A stretch of 13,788 bases of DNA. Origin: JAJYZP01 sp049964535 (GTDB taxonomy: Bacteria; Actinomycetota; Acidimicrobiia; Acidimicrobiales; Acidimicrobiaceae). Made by a program: the position numbers and the translations under genes. The stretch is taken from contig JBMFXG010000056.1 of the NCBI GenBank assembly GCA_049964535.1, positions 1 to 13,788 of the forward strand, given 5' to 3'. This document shows, piece after piece, positions 7,134-13,757 of the stretch (position 1 is its first letter; every line of letters begins with the position of its first letter). The notes under the pieces are model-generated. The model did not search any database and was not told the DNA's origin. It saw nothing but the letters and a program-made list of their open reading frames with translations.

Positions 7134-7400
7134 ATGAAGAGTCGAACCTCAACCAAGAAAAAGACCGCCGGTCAGGTGGCTCGCCCAAAGCCTGGTCGTT
7201 ACACCGCTCCGAATCGAGCAGCCCATAGACCTAGCCCGAAGTGGCTTGCGTACGTGATGTTTAGCGCTCTTGGCCTTGGCGCTCTGGTCATCATCGTAAA
7301 CTTTATGGCGGTTCTGCCCGGTGGGGAGTCCAGCTGGTACCTCATAGGCGGAATCGGGCTTCTTGCTATTGGATTTTGGACGGCGACCAAGTATCGCTGA
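7134..7400 (+). CDS. crgA: CrgA-like cell division protein
   Basis: CrgA is a small actinobacterial membrane protein of the divisome that interacts with FtsZ, FtsI/FtsQ and PbpA in mycobacteria and influences septation in streptomycetes. The 88 residues have a basic, hydrophilic N-terminus (about 1–33) and two transmembrane helices (about 35–57 and 66–83) joined by a short loop, ending in a basic residue pair, as in the family. Position next to trpG and the pknB operon is the usual one and is strong support. I chose ATG 7134; an in-frame GTG at 7107 would add nine residues that have no counterpart in the family as I know it. Neither start has a clear ribosome-binding site. A TACGAT at 7118–7123 could be a -10 box giving a nearly leaderless mRNA. 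Confidence 0.85.
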   Translation: MKSRTSTKKKTAGQVARPKPGRYTAPNRAAHRPSPKWLAYVMFSALGLGALVIIVNFMAVLPGGESSWYLIGGIGLLAIGFWTATKYR

Positions 7401-7417
7401 ACGACTATCGATACAGC

Positions 7418-7449
7418 AACACCTGGTCGCTGTCTCTCCAGGCAGTGTT
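7418..7449. terminator. Possible bidirectional terminator hairpin between crgA and thiolase gene
   Basis: The inverted repeat AACAC-CTGG (7418–7426) and CCAG-gca-GTGTT (7438–7449) forms a 9-bp stem with a three-base bulge, between two convergent genes. It touches the stop codon of the thiolase gene. There is no T-run on either side, so intrinsic termination is uncertain. Confidence 0.3.
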
Positions 7450-8627
7450 TAGCCAAGCCTCTCGATAATCGTTGCATTGGCGAGCCCGCCACCCTCGCAC
7501 ATGGTCTGTAAGCCGTAGCGTCCACCGGTTCGCTCGAGTTCACAGAGGAGCGTAGCGAGCAGTTTTGTTCCTGAGGCTCCAAGCGGATGTCCGAGGGCGA
7601 TTGCGCCACCGTTGACGTTGACCTTCGACATATCTGGGTGAAGCTCCTTCTCCCACGCCAAGACGACCGATGCAAAGGCCTCATTGATCTCGACGAGGTC
7701 GATATCGGAGAGTGTGAGACCTGCCTTGGCAAGGACTTTGTGCGTTGCCGGAATCGGGCCAGTGAGCATCGTGATGGGGTCGACGCCGGCGAGTGCAAAG
7801 GCGTGGAAACGTGCGCGCGGCGTGAGGCCTAGCTCCTTGGCCTTCGTTGCACTCATGATCAGCGTGGCGGAGGCACCATCGGTGATCTGAGAGGAGTTTC
7901 CAGCCGTGACGCACCCATTCTCCCGGAAGGCGGGCTTGAGCGTGCTCAGAACCTCGATCGTTGTGCCAGGGCGTACGCCCTCGTCGCTGTTGAGCTGCTC
8001 GCTCGTTCTGTTTCCATCGTCATCGATAATAGGCACGCCGATGATCTCTCGATCGAAGCGACCTTCTGCCTGTGCCTTTGCGGCTCTCATTTGGCTCTCG
8101 TAGCCGAAGCTGTCGAGATCTTCTCGAGAGAGTCCCCACTGCTCGGCGATCATCTCGGCGGATACCCCTTGCCCAACGAGTCCTCCACGGTCGTGGTAGC
8201 GCTTGAAGACCTCCGGTCCGAAGGGCTTGCCCAACCCCGGAACCACGGAGGACCCCATTGGAGTGCGACTCATTACCTCGACTCCGCCGGCAATGACGAT
8301 GTCGTGAACTCCTGACATGACGGCCTGGGCAGCGAAGGCAGCTGCCTGCTGGGACGAGCCACACTGGCGGTCTATCGTCGTTGCACAGACGGACTCGGGG
8401 AAACCGGCCGCGAGTACGGCGTTCCTTGCGACATTGATACCTTGCTCGCCTACCTGCATCACGCATCCCATAATCACATCTTCAATGAGCGCAGGATCGA
8501 GATCGTTTCGCTCGACGAGAGCCTTGAGCGTCTCGGCCGAGAGGTCGGCAGCGTGCCAGTTTCGGAGTGACCCGTTACGCTTGCCACCTGCGGTCCGGAC
8601 GGCATCGACGATGACTGCTTCGACCAC
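7449..8627 (-). CDS. Thiolase (acetyl-CoA C-acyltransferase/acetyltransferase)
   Basis: Thiolases cleave 3-ketoacyl-CoA to acetyl-CoA plus a shortened acyl-CoA, or run in reverse to make acetoacetyl-CoA. The 392-residue length is typical. Catalytic residues are visible: acylated Cys89 in DRQCGSSQQAA, His347 in GGAIALGHPLGASG (341–354), and proton-donor Cys377 in MCEGGG (376–381). NEAFA, near residue 313, is the conserved substrate-loop motif. The start is GTG with a strong AGAGGGG six bases upstream on the minus strand. The gene follows ade in the same direction after 94 bases that contain hairpins, so it may have its own promoter. Substrate range (fatty acid, steroid or acetoacetyl-CoA) cannot be decided from sequence; FadA-like proteins with this CQCGSxQQ-type loop include β-oxidation and sterol side-chain thiolases. 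Confidence 0.93.
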   Translation of the reverse strand: MVEAVIVDAVRTAGGKRNGSLRNWHAADLSAETLKALVERNDLDPALIEDVIMGCVMQVGEQGINVARNAVLAAGFPESVCATTIDRQCGSSQQAAAFAAQAVMSGVHDIVIAGGVEVMSRTPMGSSVVPGLGKPFGPEVFKRYHDRGGLVGQGVSAEMIAEQWGLSREDLDSFGYESQMRAAKAQAEGRFDREIIGVPIIDDDGNRTSEQLNSDEGVRPGTTIEVLSTLKPAFRENGCVTAGNSSQITDGASATLIMSATKAKELGLTPRARFHAFALAGVDPITMLTGPIPATHKVLAKAGLTLSDIDLVEINEAFASVVLAWEKELHPDMSKVNVNGGAIALGHPLGASGTKLLATLLCELERTGGRYGLQTMCEGGGLANATIIERLG

Positions 8628-8657
8628 TTGGTCCCCTCTTTCTGTAAACGTTCGTCA

Positions 8658-8671
8658 GGGCCTTACGGCCC
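8658..8671 (-). other. Short hairpin with GNRA-type tetraloop
   Basis: On the minus strand GGGCC-GTAA-GGCCC makes a perfect 5-bp GC stem closed by a GTAA tetraloop, in the 94-base gap upstream of the thiolase gene and about 30 bases before its start. It could stabilise the leader or belong to a terminator after ade. No T-run follows. Confidence 0.35.
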
Positions 8672-8698
8672 GGTTATTCGTCATGTTAGCAAAGCTTT

Positions 8699-8716
8699 GC
8701 GACCTCTCACGGTCGC
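8699..8716 (-). terminator. Hairpin just after the ade stop codon
   Basis: On the minus strand GCGACC-GTGAGA-GGTCGC gives a perfect 6-bp stem beginning five bases after the ade stop codon. It is followed at once by the perfect 12-base palindrome GCAAAGCTTTGC (8689–8700). No U-tract is present, so it may be a weak or non-canonical terminator, or an mRNA 3'-end stabiliser. Confidence 0.35.
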
Positions 8717-8721
8717 CTCTC

Positions 8722-10461
8722 TCACTGTGGACTTGAACCTACGAAGAGCTCGGTCGTTGTAAAGGTCGTTACGTCAATAAGCCCGAGATCGGTGAGACGG
8801 AGCTCGGGTATTACGGAGAGGCCGAGGAAGCTCAGTTGCATAAAAGGGTCTGCGAGGGTGACTCCGAGGCTGCTTGCGGCCTCAAGCGCAGCTTCGAGAT
8901 CGTGAGCTGTCTCCTGGGCAGAGTTAGTGCTCATGAGTCCCGCTATTGGGAGCGCTACGAGCGCAAGCACCTTCCCGTTGTGACAGACGACCTGTCCGCC
9001 GCCAACGCTGGCGAGCGTGTTGGCGGCGAGTGCCATGTCTTCCAGGTCCGTCTCAGATTCCATCCCACCGACGACCATGAGGTTGTGCGCATCGTGAGCG
9101 ACGGTAGAGGCTAGAGCTCCGCGACGGAGCCCGAAGCCTTCGACGAGACCGAGACCCATGCGACCGGTTGCCCGGTGGCGTTCGATCACGCTCAGTCGTG
9201 CGAGCGAACCGGGAGCGCAGGAGCTGGGAGTTCTCGTCATCGACTTGGTGACGAGGGTGCGCTCGGTAACCCCGATGACTCGCATCGCTTGATCGACAGG
9301 GGCCCTAAGATCAAAATCTGAGGACTCAATGGAACGTTTGAGATGGACACTGTTCATCATCCACGATGGTGGAGTGCTCGGTTGCACGGTTCCTTCGACG
9401 ATCTCGCCGTTGCGGGCAACGACTACTCCTCTTTGGAGAACGACCTCTGGCTCAAAGCTCTCTAGTGAGCGAAAGACTACCACGTCGGCTTGATGGCCTG
9501 GTCCGAGAGATCCAAGATGATGAAGTCCGTGGTAGTCAGCTGGATTGAGCGTCGCCATGACCAAGGCGTCTTCCACGGTGATTCCAGCGCTGACAGCCAC
9601 TCGTAAGCAGTCGTTCATGTGGCCCCGCGTGAGGAGCAACGTTGGCTCGCGGTCGTCGCTGCAGAGAGCGGCACGGGAGGTTCCGTGATCGATGATCGAC
9701 GGAGCGAGATCAGAGATGTTCTGCGATGCCGAACCCTGTCGTAGGAATATCCACATTCCCTTCTGGCGCTTTTCGTGAGCTTCTGCAAGATCGGAGCATT
9801 CATGGTCAGACTCGACCCCAGCGCTGAGGTAGGCATCGAGTTGTGTCCCTCGTACGCCTGGTGCGTGGCCGTCGACTCGAGTGGCGCCAGCCACAGCGAT
9901 CTTTGCTAGCATTTCCGGATCTGCGTTAATGACGCCAGGGTAGTTCATGACCTCTGCAACGCCGATAACCGAGTCCATCTCGAGGAGTGCGGCGATCTCC
10001 TGCGCTCCGATCGTCGCACCGGGGCTTTCGTACTGCGAAGCGGGAACACACGACGAGGCGCAGATGCCGAAGGTGAATGGTAGTTCTGAGGTCGCTCGTG
10101 CTAGCTCAACCACTCCGGGCACGCCAAAAACGTTCGCTAGCTCATGGGGGTCGGCTGCAATGGCCGTGGTCCCTCGAGGTAGTACCACCTTGACGAACTC
10201 GTCGGCCCAGAGCTTTGTAGACTCAATGTGCATATGGGCGTCGATAAATCCGGGCGTCAGCTTGCAGCCGGTGACGTCGATCTCTTGCAAGGCGGGTCGA
10301 TTACCCCAGCCAACGACGATACCATCTTTGATTGCGAGGTCTTGGCGAATCCACTCCTTCGTTGTCGTGGAAAAGATCTCGCCACCTTTAAGTAGGAGGT
10401 CGACCTCCTCGTCGCCGCGTGCGGCAGAGATCTGTCGACTGGTTCCCCGAATTTTTGCCAT
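8722..10461 (-). CDS. ade: Adenine deaminase
   Basis: This amidohydrolase-superfamily enzyme converts adenine to hypoxanthine and ammonia in purine salvage. The 579 residues show an N-terminal β-sandwich, then the metallo-barrel with HxH at H76/H78 (GFIDAHMHIES), LPRGTTAIAADPHE (94–107), E169 (VAEVMNYPGV), H199 (DGHAPG), H220 (ESDHE) and CSDD (267–270). The C-terminal domain typical of Ade follows, with VAHDAHNLMVVG (454–465) and a PELRLTDLGL end. The GxGPGHQADVVV-type segment (about 318–329) is the usual amidohydrolase closing motif. The ATG at 10461 lacks a clear ribosome-binding site. It lies 51 bases after the DUF4395 gene on the same strand and is probably co-transcribed with it. Motif agreement with bacterial Ade proteins across both domains makes the assignment firm. 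Confidence 0.95.
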   Translation of the reverse strand: MAKIRGTSRQISAARGDEEVDLLLKGGEIFSTTTKEWIRQDLAIKDGIVVGWGNRPALQEIDVTGCKLTPGFIDAHMHIESTKLWADEFVKVVLPRGTTAIAADPHELANVFGVPGVVELARATSELPFTFGICASSCVPASQYESPGATIGAQEIAALLEMDSVIGVAEVMNYPGVINADPEMLAKIAVAGATRVDGHAPGVRGTQLDAYLSAGVESDHECSDLAEAHEKRQKGMWIFLRQGSASQNISDLAPSIIDHGTSRAALCSDDREPTLLLTRGHMNDCLRVAVSAGITVEDALVMATLNPADYHGLHHLGSLGPGHQADVVVFRSLESFEPEVVLQRGVVVARNGEIVEGTVQPSTPPSWMMNSVHLKRSIESSDFDLRAPVDQAMRVIGVTERTLVTKSMTRTPSSCAPGSLARLSVIERHRATGRMGLGLVEGFGLRRGALASTVAHDAHNLMVVGGMESETDLEDMALAANTLASVGGGQVVCHNGKVLALVALPIAGLMSTNSAQETAHDLEAALEAASSLGVTLADPFMQLSFLGLSVIPELRLTDLGLIDVTTFTTTELFVGSSPQ

Positions 10462-10512
10462 AGGACCAGGTTACTCTGCGGTCTCGGTACTCGGTGGCTC
10501 CCAACTCGTTCG

Positions 10513-11034
10513 TCAGGTATGGCTATGAGTTTCCGAGATGGGGGTAACCCTGGCGTTGAGCCTTCCTGAGATGTCTGAACATGAAGCACAGCGCTCTCTT
10601 ATCACTCCCCAGCGTTGGAGGGCGCCAAAGATCGTACAACCGGCGCAGATGCCGAGGATGGACTCGAGTGCTGCGAAGAGTCCGAGTAGCGCAAGGATGG
10701 TCTCTGCGATCCCCCAGGACCCTGCGAGCGCGAAGACGGTTGCGGTGCTAGAGAAAACGAGACCAATGCACTGAGCGAAGCGTTTTGGTGCTCCGGGGAC
10801 CAAGCTGCCCGCGCCGAGACGTGGTGCGACGACACGAACCGCAAACTGCCCAAGTGGCGAGAAGCGTGGTCCACTGAGGGCTCGTACTAAGAAGCCGTAG
10901 ACCAAGAGTCCAAGTACAACAGGGTTGTGAGTGGTCTCGACGATGAGGACGAGGATAACCACGCCGCCAGCGACGACGCGAGCGGCGTTGCTGTTGACCA
11001 TAGTTGGGAACGAGATGAACTTCGAGAGTTGCAT
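10513..11034 (-). CDS. DUF4395 family membrane protein with two CxxC motifs
   Basis: The function is unknown. The 173 residues contain about four hydrophobic segments (roughly 17–33, 38–52, 88–106, 109–129). The family hallmarks GPRFSPLGQ (55–63), RLGAGSLVPGAPKRFAQ and GICAGCTIFGAL (128–139) place it in DUF4395. C130–C133 is the conserved CxxC; a second pair, C149–C152 (RCASCSD), sits in the C-terminal soluble segment. DUF4395 proteins often occur beside thioredoxin or sulfurtransferase genes, so a thiol or redox role is plausible but is inference. The start at ATG 11034 is favoured because the FPTMVNSNAARVVAG segment near the N-terminus looks like the family start. AGGA precedes it, though only two bases away. 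It is first in a probable unit with ade, and an IscR-like palindrome lies just upstream. Confidence 0.8.
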   Translation of the reverse strand: MQLSKFISFPTMVNSNAARVVAGGVVILVLIVETTHNPVVLGLLVYGFLVRALSGPRFSPLGQFAVRVVAPRLGAGSLVPGAPKRFAQCIGLVFSSTATVFALAGSWGIAETILALLGLFAALESILGICAGCTIFGALQRWGVIRERCASCSDISGRLNARVTPISETHSHT

Positions 11035-11059
11035 AATCCTGACTAGATTAGTCGGCTTT
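11035..11059 (-). promoter_or_regulatory. Candidate Rrf2/IscR-type operator before the DUF4395 gene
   Basis: The core GACTA-GAT-TAGTC (11041–11053) is a perfect 5+5 inverted repeat with a three-base centre, seven bases from the start codon. It matches the known E. coli IscR type 1 core GACTR-WWW-YAGTC at all positions except one central W, and the flanking bases CCT and GGC also fit the S-YY and RR-S flanks. By hand I count 21 of 25 positions agreeing with the full consensus as I recall it. On the minus strand TAATCT within the site could serve as a -10 box, so a bound repressor would block transcription. No Rrf2 gene is in the window. Confidence 0.4.
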
Positions 11060-11221
11060 TATTGCGCTTCAGTGCGAGGTTGAAATGATGGAGCGGGATC
11101 ACCACATAACTCGGTAGGCCGACAACCTCCTGAGCCACCACCTATCGTGGGAGTGGGCGTGAAGGTCGTTCGGTGTACGCTGGCGGTCCGAGAGTGACCT
11201 CTTGGCAGAGAGGATGTTGTG

Positions 11222-12175
11222 ATGGAGTTTGAAGAACGAGTTCAGATGACGGAGAGAGAGACGCGTCGTGGACCTCAAAGGATTGGCTTTATCGGGCTCG
11301 GGCTCATGGGGAGACCAATGGCGATCAATCTTCGTAAGGCAGGCATTGAGGTCTCGGTCTGGTCTCGGTCCCAGGCACCCGTGCACGAGCTCGTTCAACA
11401 CGGCGCACGCGCAGCCACTTCGCTGCATGATCTCATGTCTTTCGCTGACTGTGTGATCTTGATGCTACCGACGCCGGCCGTCACCTCAGAGGTGGTCTTT
11501 GGTGACGGGGGTATCTTGGAGTTTGCAAGTCCTGGCCAGTATCTCATTGACATGGGTACCGAGACGCCCGAGCTTGCTCGTCAGATTGCTCAAGAAGGCC
11601 GTGCAAAGGGAGTGAAGGTTCTTGATGCCCCGGTTTCAGGGGGCGACGTTGGTGCGATAGCGGGGACCCTCTCGATTATGGTCGGCGGTGAATCGAACGA
11701 TGTCGAGGACTGTCGGATGGTGCTTGAGGCAATGGGGCGTTCGATCTTTCACGTTGGACGTGCAGGGGCCGGTCAGACCGTGAAGGCAGTGAATCAGATC
11801 ATGGTTGCGGGCGTTTTGGCGACCGTTGCAGAGGGCATGGTCCTCCTTGAGCAGGCGGACGTCGAGATTGACGAGGCGCTTGGCGCACTCGGCGGTGGTA
11901 GGGCCGGTTCGGCAGTTCTATCGGCAAAGGCTAAACAGATGCTCGATAGGCAGTATGAACCCGGTTTTCGGGTAGAGCTGCACCTCAAGGATCTCGATAT
12001 CGTCTCAAGCTTTGCCCGAGCGTCCAAGGTGTCTCTCCCGGTCACTGCGTTGGTGACGGAGCTCTTCCGCTCGGTAGCGGTCTCTGGGGGATCCATGCTC
12101 GATCACAGCGCTATCGTCGAGGCCATACGGTCGCTTCGAACGTTGAGCTTCTCCGATAACGATACCGAGTCGTAG
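11222..12175 (+). CDS. β-hydroxyacid dehydrogenase, tartronate semialdehyde reductase (GarR/GlxR)-like or 3-hydroxyisobutyrate dehydrogenase
   Basis: This is an NAD(P)-dependent 3-hydroxyacid dehydrogenase. The Rossmann motif GFIGLGLMGRPMAINLRKAG (22–41) is followed by the substrate motif DAPVSGGDVGA (135–145), the catalytic-lysine motif GQTVKAVNQ (184–192, K188) and the C-terminal helix HLKDLDI (254–260). The stretches GRAGSAVLSAKA, YEPGFRVELHLKDL and LDHSAIVEA resemble GarR/GlxR, which reduces 2-hydroxy-3-oxopropionate to glycerate, more than classic 3-hydroxyisobutyrate dehydrogenase. Substrate choice remains open. GAGAGG at 11208–11213 sits eight bases before ATG 11222, which I chose over the adjacent in-frame GTG 11219. 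A small stem CCTCT/AGAGG (11198–11213) could cover this ribosome-binding site. The roughly 20 residues before the Rossmann fold are longer than usual; an internal ATG at 11246 is possible. It is divergent from the DUF4395 gene. Confidence 0.88.
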   Translation: MEFEERVQMTERETRRGPQRIGFIGLGLMGRPMAINLRKAGIEVSVWSRSQAPVHELVQHGARAATSLHDLMSFADCVILMLPTPAVTSEVVFGDGGILEFASPGQYLIDMGTETPELARQIAQEGRAKGVKVLDAPVSGGDVGAIAGTLSIMVGGESNDVEDCRMVLEAMGRSIFHVGRAGAGQTVKAVNQIMVAGVLATVAEGMVLLEQADVEIDEALGALGGGRAGSAVLSAKAKQMLDRQYEPGFRVELHLKDLDIVSSFARASKVSLPVTALVTELFRSVAVSGGSMLDHSAIVEAIRSLRTLSFSDNDTES

Positions 12176-12186
12176 GGTTCGGGTCT

Positions 12187-12216
12187 GGGTCTCTCACTGG
12201 TAGCGATGAGAGACCC
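12187..12216 (+). terminator. Strong 10-bp hairpin after the dehydrogenase gene
   Basis: GGGTCTCTCA (12187–12196) and TGAGAGACCC (12207–12216) are perfect complements around a 10-base loop, 11 bases after the stop codon. No T-run follows, so it may be a non-canonical actinobacterial terminator. The remaining 237-base gap before hisS shows no convincing gene and no T-box signature (I looked for a GGTGG-type antiterminator motif). Confidence 0.45.
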
Positions 12217-12360
12217 TCGGGCTTCCGCAAGCTTGACGAAGGAGAACTCCGTTGCCGCTGCGTTGCGGTCGAGATGGAGAGAGAGATAGCGGATCGGGGA
12301 AGGTTGAGCCGGTCTGCTTGTCGCCGTTGCCGAGACGATGAGACATGGTTCGGCCGCTCG

Positions 12361-12388
12361 GTGACTAAAGAGATAGGTAGAGTACGGT
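12361..12388 (+). promoter_or_regulatory. Possible hisS promoter
   Basis: GTGACT (12361–12366) and TACGGT (12383–12388), spaced 16 bases, resemble -35 and -10 boxes. They would start transcription about 20 bases before the ATG, just ahead of the strong GAGGAGGG ribosome-binding site (12401–12408). Both boxes are weak matches. Confidence 0.3.
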
Positions 12389-12412
12389 AAGGTTGAAACC
12401 GAGGAGGGAACA

Positions 12413-13693
12413 ATGCAGTCTTCCCAATCATTTCGTGGTATGCGAGATATTCTCCCTGGAGAGGTTGAGCGACGCTCGCATTTTCTCGATACCATTCGGA
12501 CCGTCTACGCGTCGCATGGGTTCCACGAGATCGAGACTCCGATCGTTGACTCGCTCGAGATACTAGAGAACTCTGGTGGTGGTGAGAACGAAAAGTTGAT
12601 CTTTAAACTCCTCAAACGAGGAGAGAAGCTGCAACTCACCGATGATATCTCTCCAGATGATCTAGTCGATGGGGGTTTGCGCTTTGATCTGACTGTGCCG
12701 CTATGCCGTTTCTATGCAGAGAACGCCGTTCGGCTTCCGAAACCGTTCCGATCGCTACAGATAGGTCAGGTCTTCCGTGCCGAGAGGCCCCAGAAGGGTC
12801 GATACCGTCAATTTCTGCAGGCCGATATCGATATCATCGGCGACTCGACCGCTCTCTCAGAGATCGAATTGTTGATTGCCTCTGGTCACGCGCTGCATCG
12901 TCTTGGACTTGAGAGTTTTGAGGTGCGCCTCAACGATCGCCGAGCGCTCGAACAGATTCTTCTCAAACAAGGTGTGGGAATCGACCAGATCATCGGCGTG
13001 ATGGTCGCACTTGACAAGCTCGACAAGAGCTCCCCTGAGCAGGTTGTGAAGGAGATCATTGCGCGGGGTGTCGATCCAGGTGTAGCCGAGTCCATCCTTG
13101 AAGCCCTCGGACGAGCGAACGGCCAACACGTGGTGGACGAGCTAGCGAACGCTGGGGCCGAGGAAGCGATTCTCTCCAACCTCGAGGAGATTGTATCGAA
13201 GGTACGTGGCTCGATCCATGGAATGGGGGTGCGCATCGACCCACTCTGCGTTCGGGGCCTTGGGTACTACACCTCTACCGTCTTTGAGTACTCTTCTCCC
13301 AAGTGGGGGTCGTCGATTGCCGGTGGTGGTCGTTACGATTCGATGATGTCTCGATTTGGCCTGGACCAGCCAGCGTGCGGAGTTTCGCTCGGTTTCGAGA
13401 GGATTCACGCAGTACTAGCAGGAACAGAGGGCACGGCGGGAACGAGCTCTCGACGCAACCTGTACCTTCTTTTTGATCAGACCGAGCAGCTCGGCGAAGC
13501 TCTCGCCGCGGCTCGGGAGTATCGTAAGTCTGGCTTTAGCGTGATTTTGGTCTCTCACCGCCATGGCGGACGGTCCCCGATGAAGCGTTTGGCGAGCGAG
13601 GCCGAAGAGCTACGTCGGCAAGGAGCGCAGGGCGAGTACTGGTTTCTACAGCTCGGAAACGACGCTGAGCCGCGCCTTCTCATGCATGGTTGA
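12413..13693 (+). CDS. hisS: Histidyl-tRNA synthetase
   Basis: This class II aminoacyl-tRNA synthetase charges tRNA-His. The 426-residue length is typical. The core shows GMRDILPGE (9–17), RFDLTVPLCRFYA (90–102), motif 2 (QVFRAERPQKGRYRQF at 119–134, then DIDIIG), the histidine-specific RGLGYYTSTVFE (281–292) and motif 3 with AGGGRYDSM (303–311) and GVSLGFERI (323–331). An insertion domain lies at about 168–265. The C-terminal segment (about 348–426) has the expected strand-helix pattern at its start (LYLLFDQTEQ, SGFSVILVS). It lacks the usual late motif of an alanine-rich helix followed by a viiGxxE strand, so the anticodon-binding domain is divergent. The ATG has an excellent GAGGAGGG ribosome-binding site. 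A HisZ-type regulatory paralogue is unlikely, because the histidine-binding motifs are intact and there is no his operon next to it. Confidence 0.93.
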   Translation: MQSSQSFRGMRDILPGEVERRSHFLDTIRTVYASHGFHEIETPIVDSLEILENSGGGENEKLIFKLLKRGEKLQLTDDISPDDLVDGGLRFDLTVPLCRFYAENAVRLPKPFRSLQIGQVFRAERPQKGRYRQFLQADIDIIGDSTALSEIELLIASGHALHRLGLESFEVRLNDRRALEQILLKQGVGIDQIIGVMVALDKLDKSSPEQVVKEIIARGVDPGVAESILEALGRANGQHVVDELANAGAEEAILSNLEEIVSKVRGSIHGMGVRIDPLCVRGLGYYTSTVFEYSSPKWGSSIAGGGRYDSMMSRFGLDQPACGVSLGFERIHAVLAGTEGTAGTSSRRNLYLLFDQTEQLGEALAAAREYRKSGFSVILVSHRHGGRSPMKRLASEAEELRRQGAQGEYWFLQLGNDAEPRLLMHG

Positions 13694-13739
13694 TGTCGCT
13701 CTAGAACGGAGCTAGGTGGTGGGTTGCAGAGGTCAGTCA

Positions 13740-13757
13740 AGCCATCGATCGATGGCT
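13740..13757. terminator. Perfect 18-base palindrome downstream of hisS
   Basis: AGCCATCGATCGATGGCT is its own reverse complement and can form a 7-bp stem with a GATC loop. It lies 46 bases after the hisS stop. It could be a terminator (no U-tract follows) or a protein-binding site. The rest of the terminal 95 bases shows no gene I can support. Confidence 0.3.

Noticed and set aside
9947..10528. 193-residue plus-strand ORF opposite ade
   Set aside because: It is a shadow of the adenine deaminase reading frame; its Ser/Thr/Ala-rich composition is typical of an antisense frame.
12176..12412. T-box or other riboswitch upstream of hisS
   Set aside because: No GGTGG-type antiterminator motif, specifier loop or terminator with T-run could be found; the only strong hairpin sits close to the upstream stop codon.
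12103..12495. Minus-strand ORF across the dehydrogenase–hisS gap
   Set aside because: It overlaps both flanking genes, has no recognisable motif, and its Arg/Ser-rich composition suggests a chance frame.
12413..13693. hisS gene as HisZ regulatory subunit
   Set aside because: Histidine-specific motifs and class II motifs 2 and 3 are intact and no histidine biosynthesis gene is adjacent, so a charging enzyme is the simpler reading.
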